Assembly (NCBI GenBank): GCA_019057355.1
Contig: DXJM01000509.1
Coordinates: 1-21,879, forward strand
Length of the DNA: 21,879 nt
Origin: Promethearchaeota archaeon
Lineage (GTDB): Archaea; Asgardarchaeota; Lokiarchaeia; Sigyniarchaeales; SOKP01
Direction: 5' to 3'
Below the pieces are notes generated by a model. It was given only the letters and a program-made list of their open reading frames with translations. It was not told the origin of the DNA and made no database searches. How positions within the stretch are numbered: the first letter of the stretch is position 1; the number at the start of each line of letters is the position of its first letter. Positions 8,100 through 15,887 of this stretch are shown piece after piece. The translations under genes were made by a program, and so were the position numbers.

Positions 8100-9334
8100 A
8101 AGAAAGTAAAAAAACGATAATAGTGACCGGGAATCATGCAGCAGCTCATGCCTTAAGGCAAGCCAAAGTGGGAGTTATTTCTGCATATCCCATAACCCCC
8201 CAGAGCCCCGTGGTTGAAAAAATATCCGATTTTATCAATGAAGGAAAGATGAAAGCCAGGTTTTTAATGGTTGAATCAGAGCATTCTGCCGCTGCTGCTT
8301 GCTGTGCGGCATCAGCTACGGGTTCAAGAGTAGGCACGGCAACTTCATCTCATGGCTTGATGTTAATGTATGAAATGCTGCCATGGGCTTCAGGAACCAG
8401 ATTACCCATCATCATTAATTTAGCAACGCGTAGTTGTGGTGCTCCATGGAGTGTATGGGACGATCATTCAGACTTCATTGCCGCAAGAGATGTAGGATGG
8501 ATTCAATTCATGTGCGAAGATAATCAAGAAATCTACGATACGAACCTTCAAGCATTTAAAATCGCTGAAGATCCGAGGGTATACGTTCCCGCGATAGTTG
8601 CCTATGATGGGTATATTTTATCGCATACCATGATGCCAATTGAAGTGGAAATGCAAGAAGATATTGATGCATTTTTACCTCCATTGACCCATCACCTTAA
8701 TCTATCAGACATCACGCAAATAAAAGGCGTGGGACCTGTAACTACTCCTGATATCGTAAAAAGAACGGAAGGAACGGCACCGGGATACTATGAGTTCAGA
8801 TATTCTCTTCAAAAAGCACTTGAAAATTCTATTGCTATTATCAAGGAAGTGCATGATGAATTTGTAGATAAATTCGGAAGGTCTTACGGGAATGGCTTGT
8901 TTAAAACCATTTTAACTGAAGATACGGATACCATCATTTTTGCCATGGGTTCTGTGTCTTCTCAAGCTCGAAATGCTATTAAAAAACTCCGGGACATTGG
9001 GATTAAAATAGGATTGGTCAGTCTACGATTATTCAGGCCATTTCCTGTGAACCAATTAAGAGACTATTTCAAGGATAAGAAGAACATTATTGTTTTTGAC
9101 CGAGATATTGGCTATGGATATGAAGGAGTTTTGTGCTATGAATTGAAAGCTGCGCTCTATGGATTGAAAAATGCCCCTTTTATCAAGGGTTACATCGTTG
9201 GATTGGGGGGAAGAGATATAAAAGACGAGCATTTTATTGAAGGCGTTCAAAAGGCGCTGAAACAATCCGAACAAGGAGAGATCGTGCATGAAACGGAATT
9301 TTTAGGATTAAAATTAGAAGAATTGGAATTATAA
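8096..9334 (+). CDS. porA: 2-oxoacid:ferredoxin oxidoreductase, alpha subunit
   Basis: A 412-residue alpha subunit combining the domain I and II regions. Visible signatures are the AYPITPQSPVVE segment (30-41), the conserved ESEHSAAAACCAASATG region (60-76), GLMLMYEMLPWASG, and WDDHSDFIAARDVGWIQF (121-138), which is typical of pyruvate-type members. The C-terminal part holds a transketolase-like segment (VSLRLFRPFPVNQLRDYF) and an Asp-rich FDRDIGYGYEG turn. Together with beta it forms the thiamine pyrophosphate active site for oxidative decarboxylation of a 2-oxoacid to acyl-CoA, CO2 and reduced ferredoxin. The same reaction can run in the reductive, CO2-fixing direction. The start overlaps the delta stop by four bases and has a perfect ribosome-binding site. 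Pyruvate is the preferred guess; a branched-chain 2-oxoacid is the alternative. Confidence 0.94.
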   Translation: MKESKKTIIVTGNHAAAHALRQAKVGVISAYPITPQSPVVEKISDFINEGKMKARFLMVESEHSAAAACCAASATGSRVGTATSSHGLMLMYEMLPWASGTRLPIIINLATRSCGAPWSVWDDHSDFIAARDVGWIQFMCEDNQEIYDTNLQAFKIAEDPRVYVPAIVAYDGYILSHTMMPIEVEMQEDIDAFLPPLTHHLNLSDITQIKGVGPVTTPDIVKRTEGTAPGYYEFRYSLQKALENSIAIIKEVHDEFVDKFGRSYGNGLFKTILTEDTDTIIFAMGSVSSQARNAIKKLRDIGIKIGLVSLRLFRPFPVNQLRDYFKDKKNIIVFDRDIGYGYEGVLCYELKAALYGLKNAPFIKGYIVGLGGRDIKDEHFIEGVQKALKQSEQGEIVHETEFLGLKLEELEL

Positions 9335-9347
9335 AACAAGAAAGGTC

Positions 9348-10250
9348 ATGAATTTGGTAAAAGTAATGGACGTTCAAGAGGAGGAATACATATATCCCGG
9401 AACGAGAATGTGCGCAGGATGTGCGATGGCATTAATATACCGCTTTGCTCTTAAAGCACTCGGACCAAAAACCATTTTAACCGTGCCCGCTTCGTGTCTC
9501 ACGGTTTTGCATGGAATGCAAGGTTTTTGTACTACAAAAGTTTCAGTCCTTCACACGCCATTCGCAACCACAGGAGCTTCAGCATCAGGAATCGTTGCAT
9601 CATTAGAGGAGAAAGGATTGAACAATGAAATATGCGTGGTGGCCTTTGCAGGCGACGGGGGAACGGTAGATATCGGAATCCAGGCACTTAGTGGCGCAGC
9701 AGAACGAGGGACTGATTTTATATATGCTTGTTATGACAATGAAGCATACATGAATACCGGGGTTCAACGGAGTGGAGCAACACCCCAGGGTGCGCATACA
9801 ACAACAACTCCAGGAGGAAAAATGAAACCTAAAAAAAACATGCTAAAAATCATGGAAGCACATGGGATTGCGTATGTTGCTACAGCCAATGGATCTTATC
9901 CAATTGACATATATGAGAAATTTAAAAAAGCAAGGACCATGATCGGGACCAAATACATCCATATACTCTCCCCATGTCCTCCGGGATGGGGATATGATCC
10001 CAAGGAAACGATAAAGATTGGAAGGCTGGCGGTTGAGACAGGATTCTGGCCATTATATGAAATAATCAATGGAAAATTTAATTTGTCAAGAGAAAGTAAA
10101 AAATATTTAGATCCTTCCAAGCGGAAACCAATAATAGACTATCTAGGCGCCCAAAAAAGGTTTAAAGGTATAAGTGATGAGGATATCGAGGATTACAAGA
10201 CCTACATAAATAACTTATGGGATGAAATAAAAAAAAGAATAGACCATTAA
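9348..10250 (+). CDS. porB: 2-oxoacid:ferredoxin oxidoreductase, beta (thiamine-diphosphate) subunit
   Basis: A 300-residue beta subunit. The thiamine-diphosphate/Mg2+ motif is seen as AGDGGTVDIG (101-110) leading to YDNEAYMNTG (129-138). Cysteines C22 and C25 (MCAGC), C50 and C210 (SPCPPGW) match the four ligands of the internal [4Fe-4S] cluster in this family. HTTTTPGGK (150-158) is also typical. The length is normal for an archaeal PorB. The gene follows alpha by 13 bases and ends the operon. The region before the ATG lacks a well-spaced Shine-Dalgarno sequence, and M7 is an alternative start. The downstream 108 bases hold only AT-rich sequence with a short ATA repeat (about 10258-10272) and no clear terminator. 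Confidence 0.95.
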   Translation: MNLVKVMDVQEEEYIYPGTRMCAGCAMALIYRFALKALGPKTILTVPASCLTVLHGMQGFCTTKVSVLHTPFATTGASASGIVASLEEKGLNNEICVVAFAGDGGTVDIGIQALSGAAERGTDFIYACYDNEAYMNTGVQRSGATPQGAHTTTTPGGKMKPKKNMLKIMEAHGIAYVATANGSYPIDIYEKFKKARTMIGTKYIHILSPCPPGWGYDPKETIKIGRLAVETGFWPLYEIINGKFNLSRESKKYLDPSKRKPIIDYLGAQKRFKGISDEDIEDYKTYINNLWDEIKKRIDH

Positions 10251-10333
10251 AAATAAACGATAATAATAATAATAGTAATCATAACAATTCTTGATGTGAG
10301 GAGAGATGTCATTATTTATTCATGAAAGAGTTG

Positions 10334-10344
10334 TTTAATAAAAG
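10334..10344 (+). promoter_or_regulatory. Candidate TATA box of the frameshifted membrane-protein gene
   Basis: TTTAATAAAAG is centred about 20 bases before the ATGATG at 10359. This supports the upstream ATG, not the internal TTG at 10475, as the real gene start. Confidence 0.4.
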
Positions 10345-10358
10345 TATTTAACTGACTA

Positions 10359-11149
10359 ATGATGCTAAGAACGTTCATCTTCCAAGAAAAAGAAAAAAGT
10401 TGGCTTGAAGAAAGTAAAAACCTATTATCGAATGATTTAGTTGCTATTTTAGACGAGCAAGAAAAAAAATCTACTTGTGGAATGGTCCTGATTCTACTCG
10501 AAAAAGGCTTGAAAAGGGATATGAATCGGCAGTAGAATTAATATCGAATTATCCCGATGATTCCATTCAATTAACACTCCTCAATGATGATATTCCCGAG
10601 AAAATTAAGGTTAAAATTGAAGGAATGCGAACCCATGCAAATTTAAAATTAAAAACAAGCGAAGTTCAATTCACGAGTTTAATAACAATCAGGATATATT
10701 TAATAATGTCGCTGGTTTGTATAATATTGCCTATAATTTCCATCATGAACTTGTCAAATTTTCTATTTTCACCAGTTAGCGGGGAAACCTCAATCATTCC
10801 AATACGCGGATATGACTCGTGGTTGCAAATAACACGCGTTCTAACCTTGATCACGCTTTCCTGTTTTATAGTTTCTATTATAATTGGAATATATGAAAAA
10901 GAAGAACAAGTAATTGTGGTCTCTTTGGTGGGGATCATTGCGTGCAGCGGCATAATAATTTATCTAAACCAAGGAATCTATTTATTCATTTTTCAAGCAC
11001 GGACCTCAGATAGCTACTTGATTATGACACGAGATATCGCTCTTTTTTTCGGACTTAATGTTTTTGCGTTTTTAGTGTTTGAAATTCCGAATGTAGGGAA
11101 ATTTATTCACTTTTTTCATGCATACAGAAAATTTATTTTCATGCGCTAA
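10359..11149 (+). CDS. Four-helix membrane protein with possible gelsolin-like N-terminal domain, interrupted by a -1 frameshift
   Basis: Two frames join here. The first runs from ATG 10359 and ends at 10535 after 58 codons. The second is open through 10469-11149. Reading the first frame up to lysine 37 (codon 10467-10469), then slipping back one base in the A8 run, gives a continuous 263-residue protein. The junction reads ILDEQEKK then IYLWNGPDSTRK. The joined N-terminal region (about 1-100) is soluble. Its LVAILD...IYLWNG...ST...R pattern resembles the strand-strand-helix core of gelsolin repeats (LLD...IYVWxGxxSS), but this is recognition by eye only. Four hydrophobic helices follow at about 107-131, 157-179, 184-213 and 222-243, then a basic tail. 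Without the shift the second frame would have to start at TTG 10475 with no promoter or ribosome site and half a domain. The break may be a sequencing error, a recent mutation, or genuine slippage. Confidence 0.6.
10461..10470 (+). other. A8 homopolymer at the frameshift point
   Basis: G followed by eight A and a T marks the exact place where the upstream reading frame must move by -1 (equivalent to one missing A) to continue into the downstream frame. An A-only run of this length permits polymerase or ribosome slippage, and it is also a common place for read or assembly errors. Confidence 0.7.
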
Positions 11150-11168
11150 ATTTTTATTTCAGTTATTT

Positions 11169-11180
11169 CATATAAAAAAT
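11169..11180 (+). promoter_or_regulatory. Candidate TATA box of the RIO2 gene
   Basis: CATATAAAAAAT lies about 35 bases before the GTG start. It is the only strong TATA-like element in the 61-base gap after the membrane-protein gene, so RIO2 probably has its own promoter. Confidence 0.4.
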
Positions 11181-11210
11181 CTTAAAAGTGAGAAATCTAA
11201 CCTTTAGTAT

Positions 11211-12089
11211 GTGGAAGCAGCCAAAATTTTGACCCAATTGGAAAAGGAAGATTTTCGGATTTTATCCGCGATAGAATTAGGAATGAAGAGATCCAAGTAT
11301 GTAAAGATAAATGATATTAGATTTTATTCTCGATATCCAATCGAGGAAACGTTATATCGGCTGAAAAAAGTTCACAAATTTGACTTGATCATTAGAGACT
11401 CTTCCGGTCATGATATTGCATATACGCTCAACGCATTAGCCTATGATTTATTGGGCTTGCACGCTTTGGTGAGACAAAATATAATTTCTCAGCTCGGACC
11501 CATATTGGGGAAGGGCAAGGAATCGGATGTGTATAGTTGCATTGATGATAATGAAAACATTTACGCATTAAAGATCTACCGCATGGGTCGAAGGAGTTTT
11601 AAAAATATAAAAAATCTGCGAGACTTGATTGGAGAACGATCGCATTTATCATGGTTATATGTCAACAGGCTTGCGGCTAAAAAAGAATACGAATCGCTGA
11701 AGGAAGTTTATTCGCTTAATTTAAACACTCCCAAACCAATAGGATATAACCGGCACATGATTGTAATGGAATACCTAAGGGGGAAAGAATTGATCTATTA
11801 CAAAAGCATTGACGATCCCGAGTATATTTTTGATCATATTATTGACCAAGTCAGAATAATCTTTCAAGAAGCAGGTTTGGTTCACGGAGATCTCGGAGAA
11901 TTCAACATAGTCGTGGATGAACAAGGAAATATTTTAATAATAGACTGGCTCCAATCGGTAAAATCAGACCATCCAAATTCTAGATATCTTTTAAGAAGAG
12001 ATATCCAAAATATATGTGATTATTTTAAAAATAAATTCCATATCGAGAGCAACGTTGACGACATTATCAATTCTTTCCTTGTACGGTAA
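11211..12089 (+). CDS. rio2: RIO2-type serine/threonine kinase/ATPase
   Basis: RIO2 acts in maturation of the small ribosomal subunit in archaea and eukaryotes. The N-terminal winged helix (about 1-85) begins with the typical DFRILSAIELGMK. The kinase domain shows the P-loop GKGKESDVY (100-108), ATP-site lysine K121 in ALKIYR, hinge MEYLRG (186-191), catalytic loop HGDLGEFN (225-232; D227 and N232) and metal-binding D245 in IIDW. At 292 residues it is of normal length. Two usually constant stretches differ: HGDLSEYN has become HGDLGEFN, and IDFPQ has become IDWLQ. The essential Asp and Asn residues are kept, so activity is likely. The start is GTG. An in-frame TAG sits two codons upstream, so no longer start is possible, and the overlapping out-of-frame ATG terminates quickly. 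The 3' end overlaps the convergent methyltransferase gene by 23 bases. Confidence 0.93.
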   Translation: MEAAKILTQLEKEDFRILSAIELGMKRSKYVKINDIRFYSRYPIEETLYRLKKVHKFDLIIRDSSGHDIAYTLNALAYDLLGLHALVRQNIISQLGPILGKGKESDVYSCIDDNENIYALKIYRMGRRSFKNIKNLRDLIGERSHLSWLYVNRLAAKKEYESLKEVYSLNLNTPKPIGYNRHMIVMEYLRGKELIYYKSIDDPEYIFDHIIDQVRIIFQEAGLVHGDLGEFNIVVDEQGNILIIDWLQSVKSDHPNSRYLLRRDIQNICDYFKNKFHIESNVDDIINSFLVR

Positions 12090-12660
12090 AAAATAAGATA
12101 ATATCCTCTACATGATTCTCATTTAACACTTTTAAATGCTGAACGCGTGGTTTCAAGCCAGAAATAAGGGCTTCAGAATTCAGCGATTTCTTTAAAATAG
12201 ACAGTATCATCTCAGCGTTATTTTTTGCCACCCTGAACAAATCTTCAACCCCTTCATCAATATCAGGTAAATTTTGTAGAGCTGTAAGGGAAAAAATCGA
12301 ATCAAACACTTCACTTCTAAAGGGAAGATTACCCATATCTGACAAGATAAGATGAATTCCATCTTGATGAGAAAGTTTTCCAGTTTTTTTCTTAACATGG
12401 AATTGAGCGAGCATTTTCAACGAGATATCCATGGCTAAAAAAATAAAGCGGGTGTTTTGATTGGTGTACATATTGTATTGAATGTAGTCATGAAACAGTC
12501 CCGTACCACAGCCAGCATCTAACATGATTTTTCCTTCAAAAATAAAATTTTTTAAAACAAGGTCATACTTTTCGGCTTGTATTATTGAATATCTATCATC
12601 ATAGAAATGAGCCGTTGAATTGTATTTTTCAATAATTTGTTCTTTTTTCTCATTCATCAT
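12067..12660 (-). CDS. Class I SAM-dependent methyltransferase, substrate unknown
   Basis: A 197-residue Rossmann-fold methyltransferase of the Methyltransf_11/25 type. It has the lead-in EKYNSTAHFYDDRY (11-24), motif I MLDAGCGTGLF (46-56; glycine-rich SAM loop), an acidic residue after strand 2 in AMDIS (D78), LSDMGNLPF (106-114), and post-motif FDSIFSLTALQNL (119-131). No membrane segment is seen, so it is cytosolic. The fold is common to enzymes acting on small molecules, lipids, RNA or protein, and nothing here identifies the substrate. The gene converges on rio2, overlapping it by 23 bases, and diverges from the LSm gene. A double ATG at the start leaves a one-codon ambiguity. Confidence 0.88.
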   Translation of the reverse strand: MMNEKKEQIIEKYNSTAHFYDDRYSIIQAEKYDLVLKNFIFEGKIMLDAGCGTGLFHDYIQYNMYTNQNTRFIFLAMDISLKMLAQFHVKKKTGKLSHQDGIHLILSDMGNLPFRSEVFDSIFSLTALQNLPDIDEGVEDLFRVAKNNAEMILSILKKSLNSEALISGLKPRVQHLKVLNENHVEDIILFFTVQGKN

Positions 12661-12760
12661 TCTTCATGAATACATTATCGAAGAGTTTTAATTTAAAAGA
12701 TGTATTTTTAACTTATTACATTTATAATACATTTTATTTATTGGTTTAAAGGTAAAAAAT

Positions 12761-13021
12761 TTGTCTAAAAATAACAATCAACCCAAATTGAAGAATCCAT
12801 TACATATACTCCAAAACGCACAGAATAGTGAGATATTGCTCAGACTGAAGGACGGCACGGAATATAAAGGATTATTAAAAGAAATTGACGCATACATGAA
12901 CATGATTTTGGAAGACGCTACTGAAATCATGGATGGTTCTCCAGTGGCAAAATATAACGAGATTTTTATCCGTGGAAATAACCTGTTATTTATCAAGCCT
13001 GATGCATCTGAAATCCTGTAA
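12761..13021 (+). CDS. Sm-like (LSm/SmAP) RNA-binding protein
   Basis: An 86-residue archaeal Sm protein, expected to form a hexa- or heptameric ring that binds U-rich RNA. Sm1 spans about 22-54 with LKDGTEYKGLLKEIDAYMN, including the conserved D31-G32 and the D43/N47 region for uridine binding. Sm2 is IFIRGNNLLFI (68-78), with the R71-G72-N73 variant of the usual [IV]RG[DN]. The linker between them is short, as in archaeal SmAPs. The start is TTG with AAAGGT about 8 bases upstream. The nearest in-frame ATG lies inside the Sm1 fold, so TTG is required. A TATA-like TTTATAATAC lies 30-40 bases upstream. Confidence 0.94.
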   Translation: MSKNNNQPKLKNPLHILQNAQNSEILLRLKDGTEYKGLLKEIDAYMNMILEDATEIMDGSPVAKYNEIFIRGNNLLFIKPDASEIL

Positions 13022-13027
13022 ATTTTT

Positions 13028-13068
13028 CTCTTGATTAATGAAATTAAAATTTTAATAAATCAAAAGAG
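13028..13068 (+). terminator. Possible 3' stem-loop after the LSm gene
   Basis: CTCTTGATT (13028-13036) can pair with AATC-AA-AAGAG (13058-13068) with a two-A bulge. Within the loop is a perfect 14-bp palindrome, ATTAAAATTTTAAT (13043-13056). It begins seven bases after the LSm stop. It could be a 3'-end or terminator structure. Archaeal termination usually depends on T-runs, which are weak here, so confidence is low. Confidence 0.3.
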
Positions 13069-13165
13069 AGGATTTTAACCAAACATGGTTCAAGAAAGGT
13101 TATATTTGTTTTAAAAGAGTAAAATTCTATCAATGAGAAAGGATTCAATATATTTTTTATTGGAA

Positions 13166-13179
13166 AAGGCTTAATAAGA
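13166..13179 (+). promoter_or_regulatory. Candidate BRE/TATA promoter of the cyclotransferase-like gene
   Basis: AAGG followed by CTTAATAAGA predicts transcription from about 13200. The message would then carry a short leader that includes the GGAAGGAG ribosome-binding site at 13216-13223. Confidence 0.4.
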
Positions 13180-13215
13180 TATTATCCACTCTCTTCATGG
13201 AAAAAAGAGATTACC

Positions 13216-13223
13216 GGAAGGAG
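13216..13223 (+). promoter_or_regulatory. Shine-Dalgarno that decides the cyclotransferase-like start
   Basis: GGAAGGAG is followed by a 6-base spacer and the ATG at 13230. It favours the 114-residue product beginning MNRLFVYGTL over the in-frame upstream ATG at 13197, which adds 11 basic residues not expected for the family. Confidence 0.75.
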
Positions 13224-13229
13224 ATTTTT

Positions 13230-13574
13230 ATGAACCGGCTATTTGTTTATGGGACCTTAAAACAAGGGCAAAACAGGCATTACTTGCTCAAGGATGTTGA
13301 ATTTGAAATAGCTTTCTTGATGGGGTATGAAAAACAAGACCCTCCATCGCTAGGATACCCTTTCATCATTCGTAAGGAAGGAAAACGAGTTGAAGGAGAG
13401 GTTTATTTAAATATATCCGATTCCATCCTTCAAAAAATAGACATCATCGAAGGGGAAGGAGACCTATACCATCGCATTCTCGTGAAAGTAAAGACACTAA
13501 AAGGAGAAGAATTGAACGCTTTTGTGTATTATCCTTCTCAATCCCTACAAGATTCCTTCAAATCATGTTATTAA
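13230..13574 (+). CDS. Gamma-glutamylcyclotransferase-like (GGCT/AIG2 fold) protein
   Basis: A 114-residue small cytosolic protein of the GGCT-like fold. The phosphate/oxyanion loop is FVYGTLKQGQ (5-14). The catalytic-acid region is KIDIIEGEGDLYHR (69-82), in which E74 matches the conserved general acid/base glutamate and Y80-x-R82 are typical. A central RVEGEVYLNI strand (53-62) is also usual. Family members release 5-oxoproline from gamma-glutamyl or related amine adducts, but many archaeal members have no assigned substrate. The start was chosen from the strong ribosome-binding site six bases upstream and from the family N-terminus. The gene stands alone with its own promoter and a following T-rich element. 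Confidence 0.87.
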   Translation: MNRLFVYGTLKQGQNRHYLLKDVEFEIAFLMGYEKQDPPSLGYPFIIRKEGKRVEGEVYLNISDSILQKIDIIEGEGDLYHRILVKVKTLKGEELNAFVYYPSQSLQDSFKSCY

Positions 13575-13605
13575 TCAGAGATCTATCGTAATAATCGTAA
13601 TTATT

Positions 13606-13623
13606 GAAAAAAAAAGTTTTTTT
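13606..13623 (+). terminator. A-run/T-run element, probable terminator after the cyclotransferase-like gene
   Basis: A run of nine A and one G is followed by seven T, about 30-50 bases after the stop codon. The T-run is the usual archaeal termination signal, and the A/T pairing could also fold. The rest of the 179-base gap is AT-rich, with a TATA-like GTATAAAAATG near 13702-13712 that may serve the next gene and a weak 5-bp inverted repeat (AATGC/GCATT, 13709-13727). Confidence 0.4.
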
Positions 13624-13753
13624 CCATCTTGGAAAACTATTACATATTTAATAACAATAAAAAACCCATCGAATTGGTGATAATGCTCCTAAATTTTATT
13701 AGTATAAAAATGCAATTAATAAGCATTGAAAAGTAGATAAAAAAAAAAAGAAT

Positions 13754-15841
13754 TTGAGTGAAAATCATCGTTCAATGGAAGGACGGAAAAAATTGAAAGC
13801 CACGTGCAATTTAGAAGCGTTCATAAAGGCATTCGACAATCAAAAACTCGATGTAAGGGAGAAGAAGACCGTTCAGAAAAAAGGAGTGGTCTATACTCCG
13901 GAGCCTGTTGCACGATACATCATCCAATGCGCTTTAAGAAATTATATTAGAGAAAAGAGATCTTATTTGAATTTCCCTGGTGAAGATTTTTTTCAAGATG
14001 GTTCTCATCAAGATTTTTTTAAGGAAAATCTCGTGTTAAAAAATGCCCTGATAGAGGAAATTAAGGAGATAAAAATACTCGATCCATCTTGTGGGTCAGG
14101 TATTTTCTTGGTTCAGGCTGCGGAGAAATTATTTCAACTCTATAACATGATAATGCCTGGCAGGTCAAATTTAGAAATAAAGAAAAGGATTGTCAAAAAT
14201 TCAATATTTGGAGTGGAAATTGATAAAAAGGCTTATCAAGTATCAAAACTCAGGTTGATGAGTTGGATGCTAAATAATGATGAATCTCACGTTGACTTCA
14301 AAGGAACTAAGATTGATTTTGGATCATTAAATTTAATTGATGGATGGCAAGAATTCAAGCCAAACATTTATAACGTGGACTTTCTCTTGCATTTTTCTTC
14401 CAAACACGAGTTTGATTTGATCGTGGGAAATCCCCCATATATAGAGAACAAGAAAATGGAAAATAAGGAGTACAAAAAAAAATTAGTGAAAAAATTTAGC
14501 ACTGCCTACAAATTATATGACTATTCTATCTTGTTTATCGAAAAAGCTTTAAATCTTGTCAAGCTTAACGGTCAGGTGTGTTATGTGCTAACTAATAAAT
14601 TTTTAGCGGCAGATTATGGCACGAAAATAAGAGAAATGATATTAAATGAATCTATCATCAAGGAAATCATTAATATCTCGTCCTTACCGATTTTCATCAA
14701 GTCTGCGGCATATCCTGTAATTATTTTCTTAAAAAAAACAAAGCAAGGTGGAGGCGACACAATGAAAGTAAAAAATATTGATAAACTAAGCCAACTAGAT
14801 GATCCCACAAACCTCAAATCGCAGGAATTATCCCTTTCCATGATTAAAAAATTACCGATGAACGTGATCCCAATTTCGGGAAATCTTGATTTAATAACAC
14901 GCTTGCATGCTAATTTTAATTCACTGTCTGAAAGCATTAAAGATTTGAAGATAATTTATCGACCATTTGGATTTCTTGATTGGGAGAAAAATTTCAAACA
15001 TATTAGCACAAAAAAGAATTCTGAGAGTGACCTCGTCCTGATTGGAACGGGTAATGTTGGAAAGTACCATATCCTATTTGATAAACGCATAAAAATAGCC
15101 AAAAGAGACTTGGAAATACAATATTTTCAATTCAATGATGAATATCGAGAAATTTGGCAGGAATTAATCCAAGAAAAATTAATTTTTAGGGAAATTGCTA
15201 AAAAATTGACCTTCGTATATGATCCAGGAATTTTTACCAATATCACGGGACTATACTTCCTCAGGATCCCCTCATTTGATACGGACGACCTTTTTGCGCT
15301 AATGAGCATTCTAAATTCGGAATTAATGGATGTCGTTTTTAAAACATTATTTGGAACGCTTCACATGTCCGCAGGATATTTGAGGTTTAATGGAAGTTTT
15401 ATCAAGAGATTACCAATACCGCAAAGATTTCCGAAATCATTATCGCGCTTGGGGAAAATAATGCAATTTCTTTCGCAATTGAACCATGATCTGCCTTTAA
15501 TTTCGCGTTCAAACCTGATAAAGATGGAGGATTTGGATTCATGGTTAAATTTCTATGTCAAGTTAACTAATTCTTTGGTATTATTACTGTATTTAAATGG
15601 TTACCCTCTCGGAAATGTTATCATCTTGCAAAAATTACTACATTCTGAAAAACCCATTCCTGATATCACGATTAAATATAACTTGCCTCGTTTTGACTTG
15701 ATAAACCATGGAGTAATAAATGATGAGGAGTTAAATTCTCATCTTATTAAAATTAGAGATTTTTATCATGAATTTTGTGAAAAAGTTAAATCCGAAATGG
15801 ATGATGTGAATAAATTTTTAAAATATAACTACCTTTATTAA
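13754..15841 (+). CDS. N6-adenine DNA methyltransferase, Eco57I/TaqI-like, no nuclease domain seen
   Basis: A 695-residue gamma-class-like adenine methyltransferase. Motif X/N-terminal signature is KKGVVYTPEPVARYI (42-56). Motif I is ILDPSCGSGIFLV (108-120), the acidic residue after the next strand is in GVEID (153-157), and the catalytic motif IV is VGNPPYI (224-230). The C-terminal half (about 380-690) looks like a target-recognition region with the typical LRFNGSFIKRLPIP block. Type IIG enzymes carry a nuclease domain of a few hundred residues before the methylase, but here only about 40 residues precede motif X. No endonuclease gene is adjacent either. It therefore looks like an orphan methyltransferase, or one whose partner is elsewhere. 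The start is uncertain: TTG 13754 is the longest, and ATG 13775 (M8) is equally possible. Base composition does not differ obviously from the neighbours. Confidence 0.9.
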   Translation: MSENHRSMEGRKKLKATCNLEAFIKAFDNQKLDVREKKTVQKKGVVYTPEPVARYIIQCALRNYIREKRSYLNFPGEDFFQDGSHQDFFKENLVLKNALIEEIKEIKILDPSCGSGIFLVQAAEKLFQLYNMIMPGRSNLEIKKRIVKNSIFGVEIDKKAYQVSKLRLMSWMLNNDESHVDFKGTKIDFGSLNLIDGWQEFKPNIYNVDFLLHFSSKHEFDLIVGNPPYIENKKMENKEYKKKLVKKFSTAYKLYDYSILFIEKALNLVKLNGQVCYVLTNKFLAADYGTKIREMILNESIIKEIINISSLPIFIKSAAYPVIIFLKKTKQGGGDTMKVKNIDKLSQLDDPTNLKSQELSLSMIKKLPMNVIPISGNLDLITRLHANFNSLSESIKDLKIIYRPFGFLDWEKNFKHISTKKNSESDLVLIGTGNVGKYHILFDKRIKIAKRDLEIQYFQFNDEYREIWQELIQEKLIFREIAKKLTFVYDPGIFTNITGLYFLRIPSFDTDDLFALMSILNSELMDVVFKTLFGTLHMSAGYLRFNGSFIKRLPIPQRFPKSLSRLGKIMQFLSQLNHDLPLISRSNLIKMEDLDSWLNFYVKLTNSLVLLLYLNGYPLGNVIILQKLLHSEKPIPDITIKYNLPRFDLINHGVINDEELNSHLIKIRDFYHEFCEKVKSEMDDVNKFLKYNYLY

Positions 15842-15887
15842 ATATATAAAAATATAACTCATTTGGAACACATTTTTAGATACAATC

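Noticed and set aside
10258..10272. ATA trinucleotide run after the por operon
   Set aside because: It is a short simple-sequence run of about five units with no sign of function.
10475..11149. Taking the membrane protein as a stand-alone gene starting at TTG 10475
   Set aside because: There is no ribosome site or promoter, and the start would cut a soluble domain in half. The upstream frame continues smoothly into it with one -1 shift.
12700..12732. Inverted repeat ATGTATT/AATACAT with a 19-base spacer between the methyltransferase and LSm genes
   Set aside because: Short, very AT-rich arms and a long spacer in an AT-rich promoter region are expected by chance.
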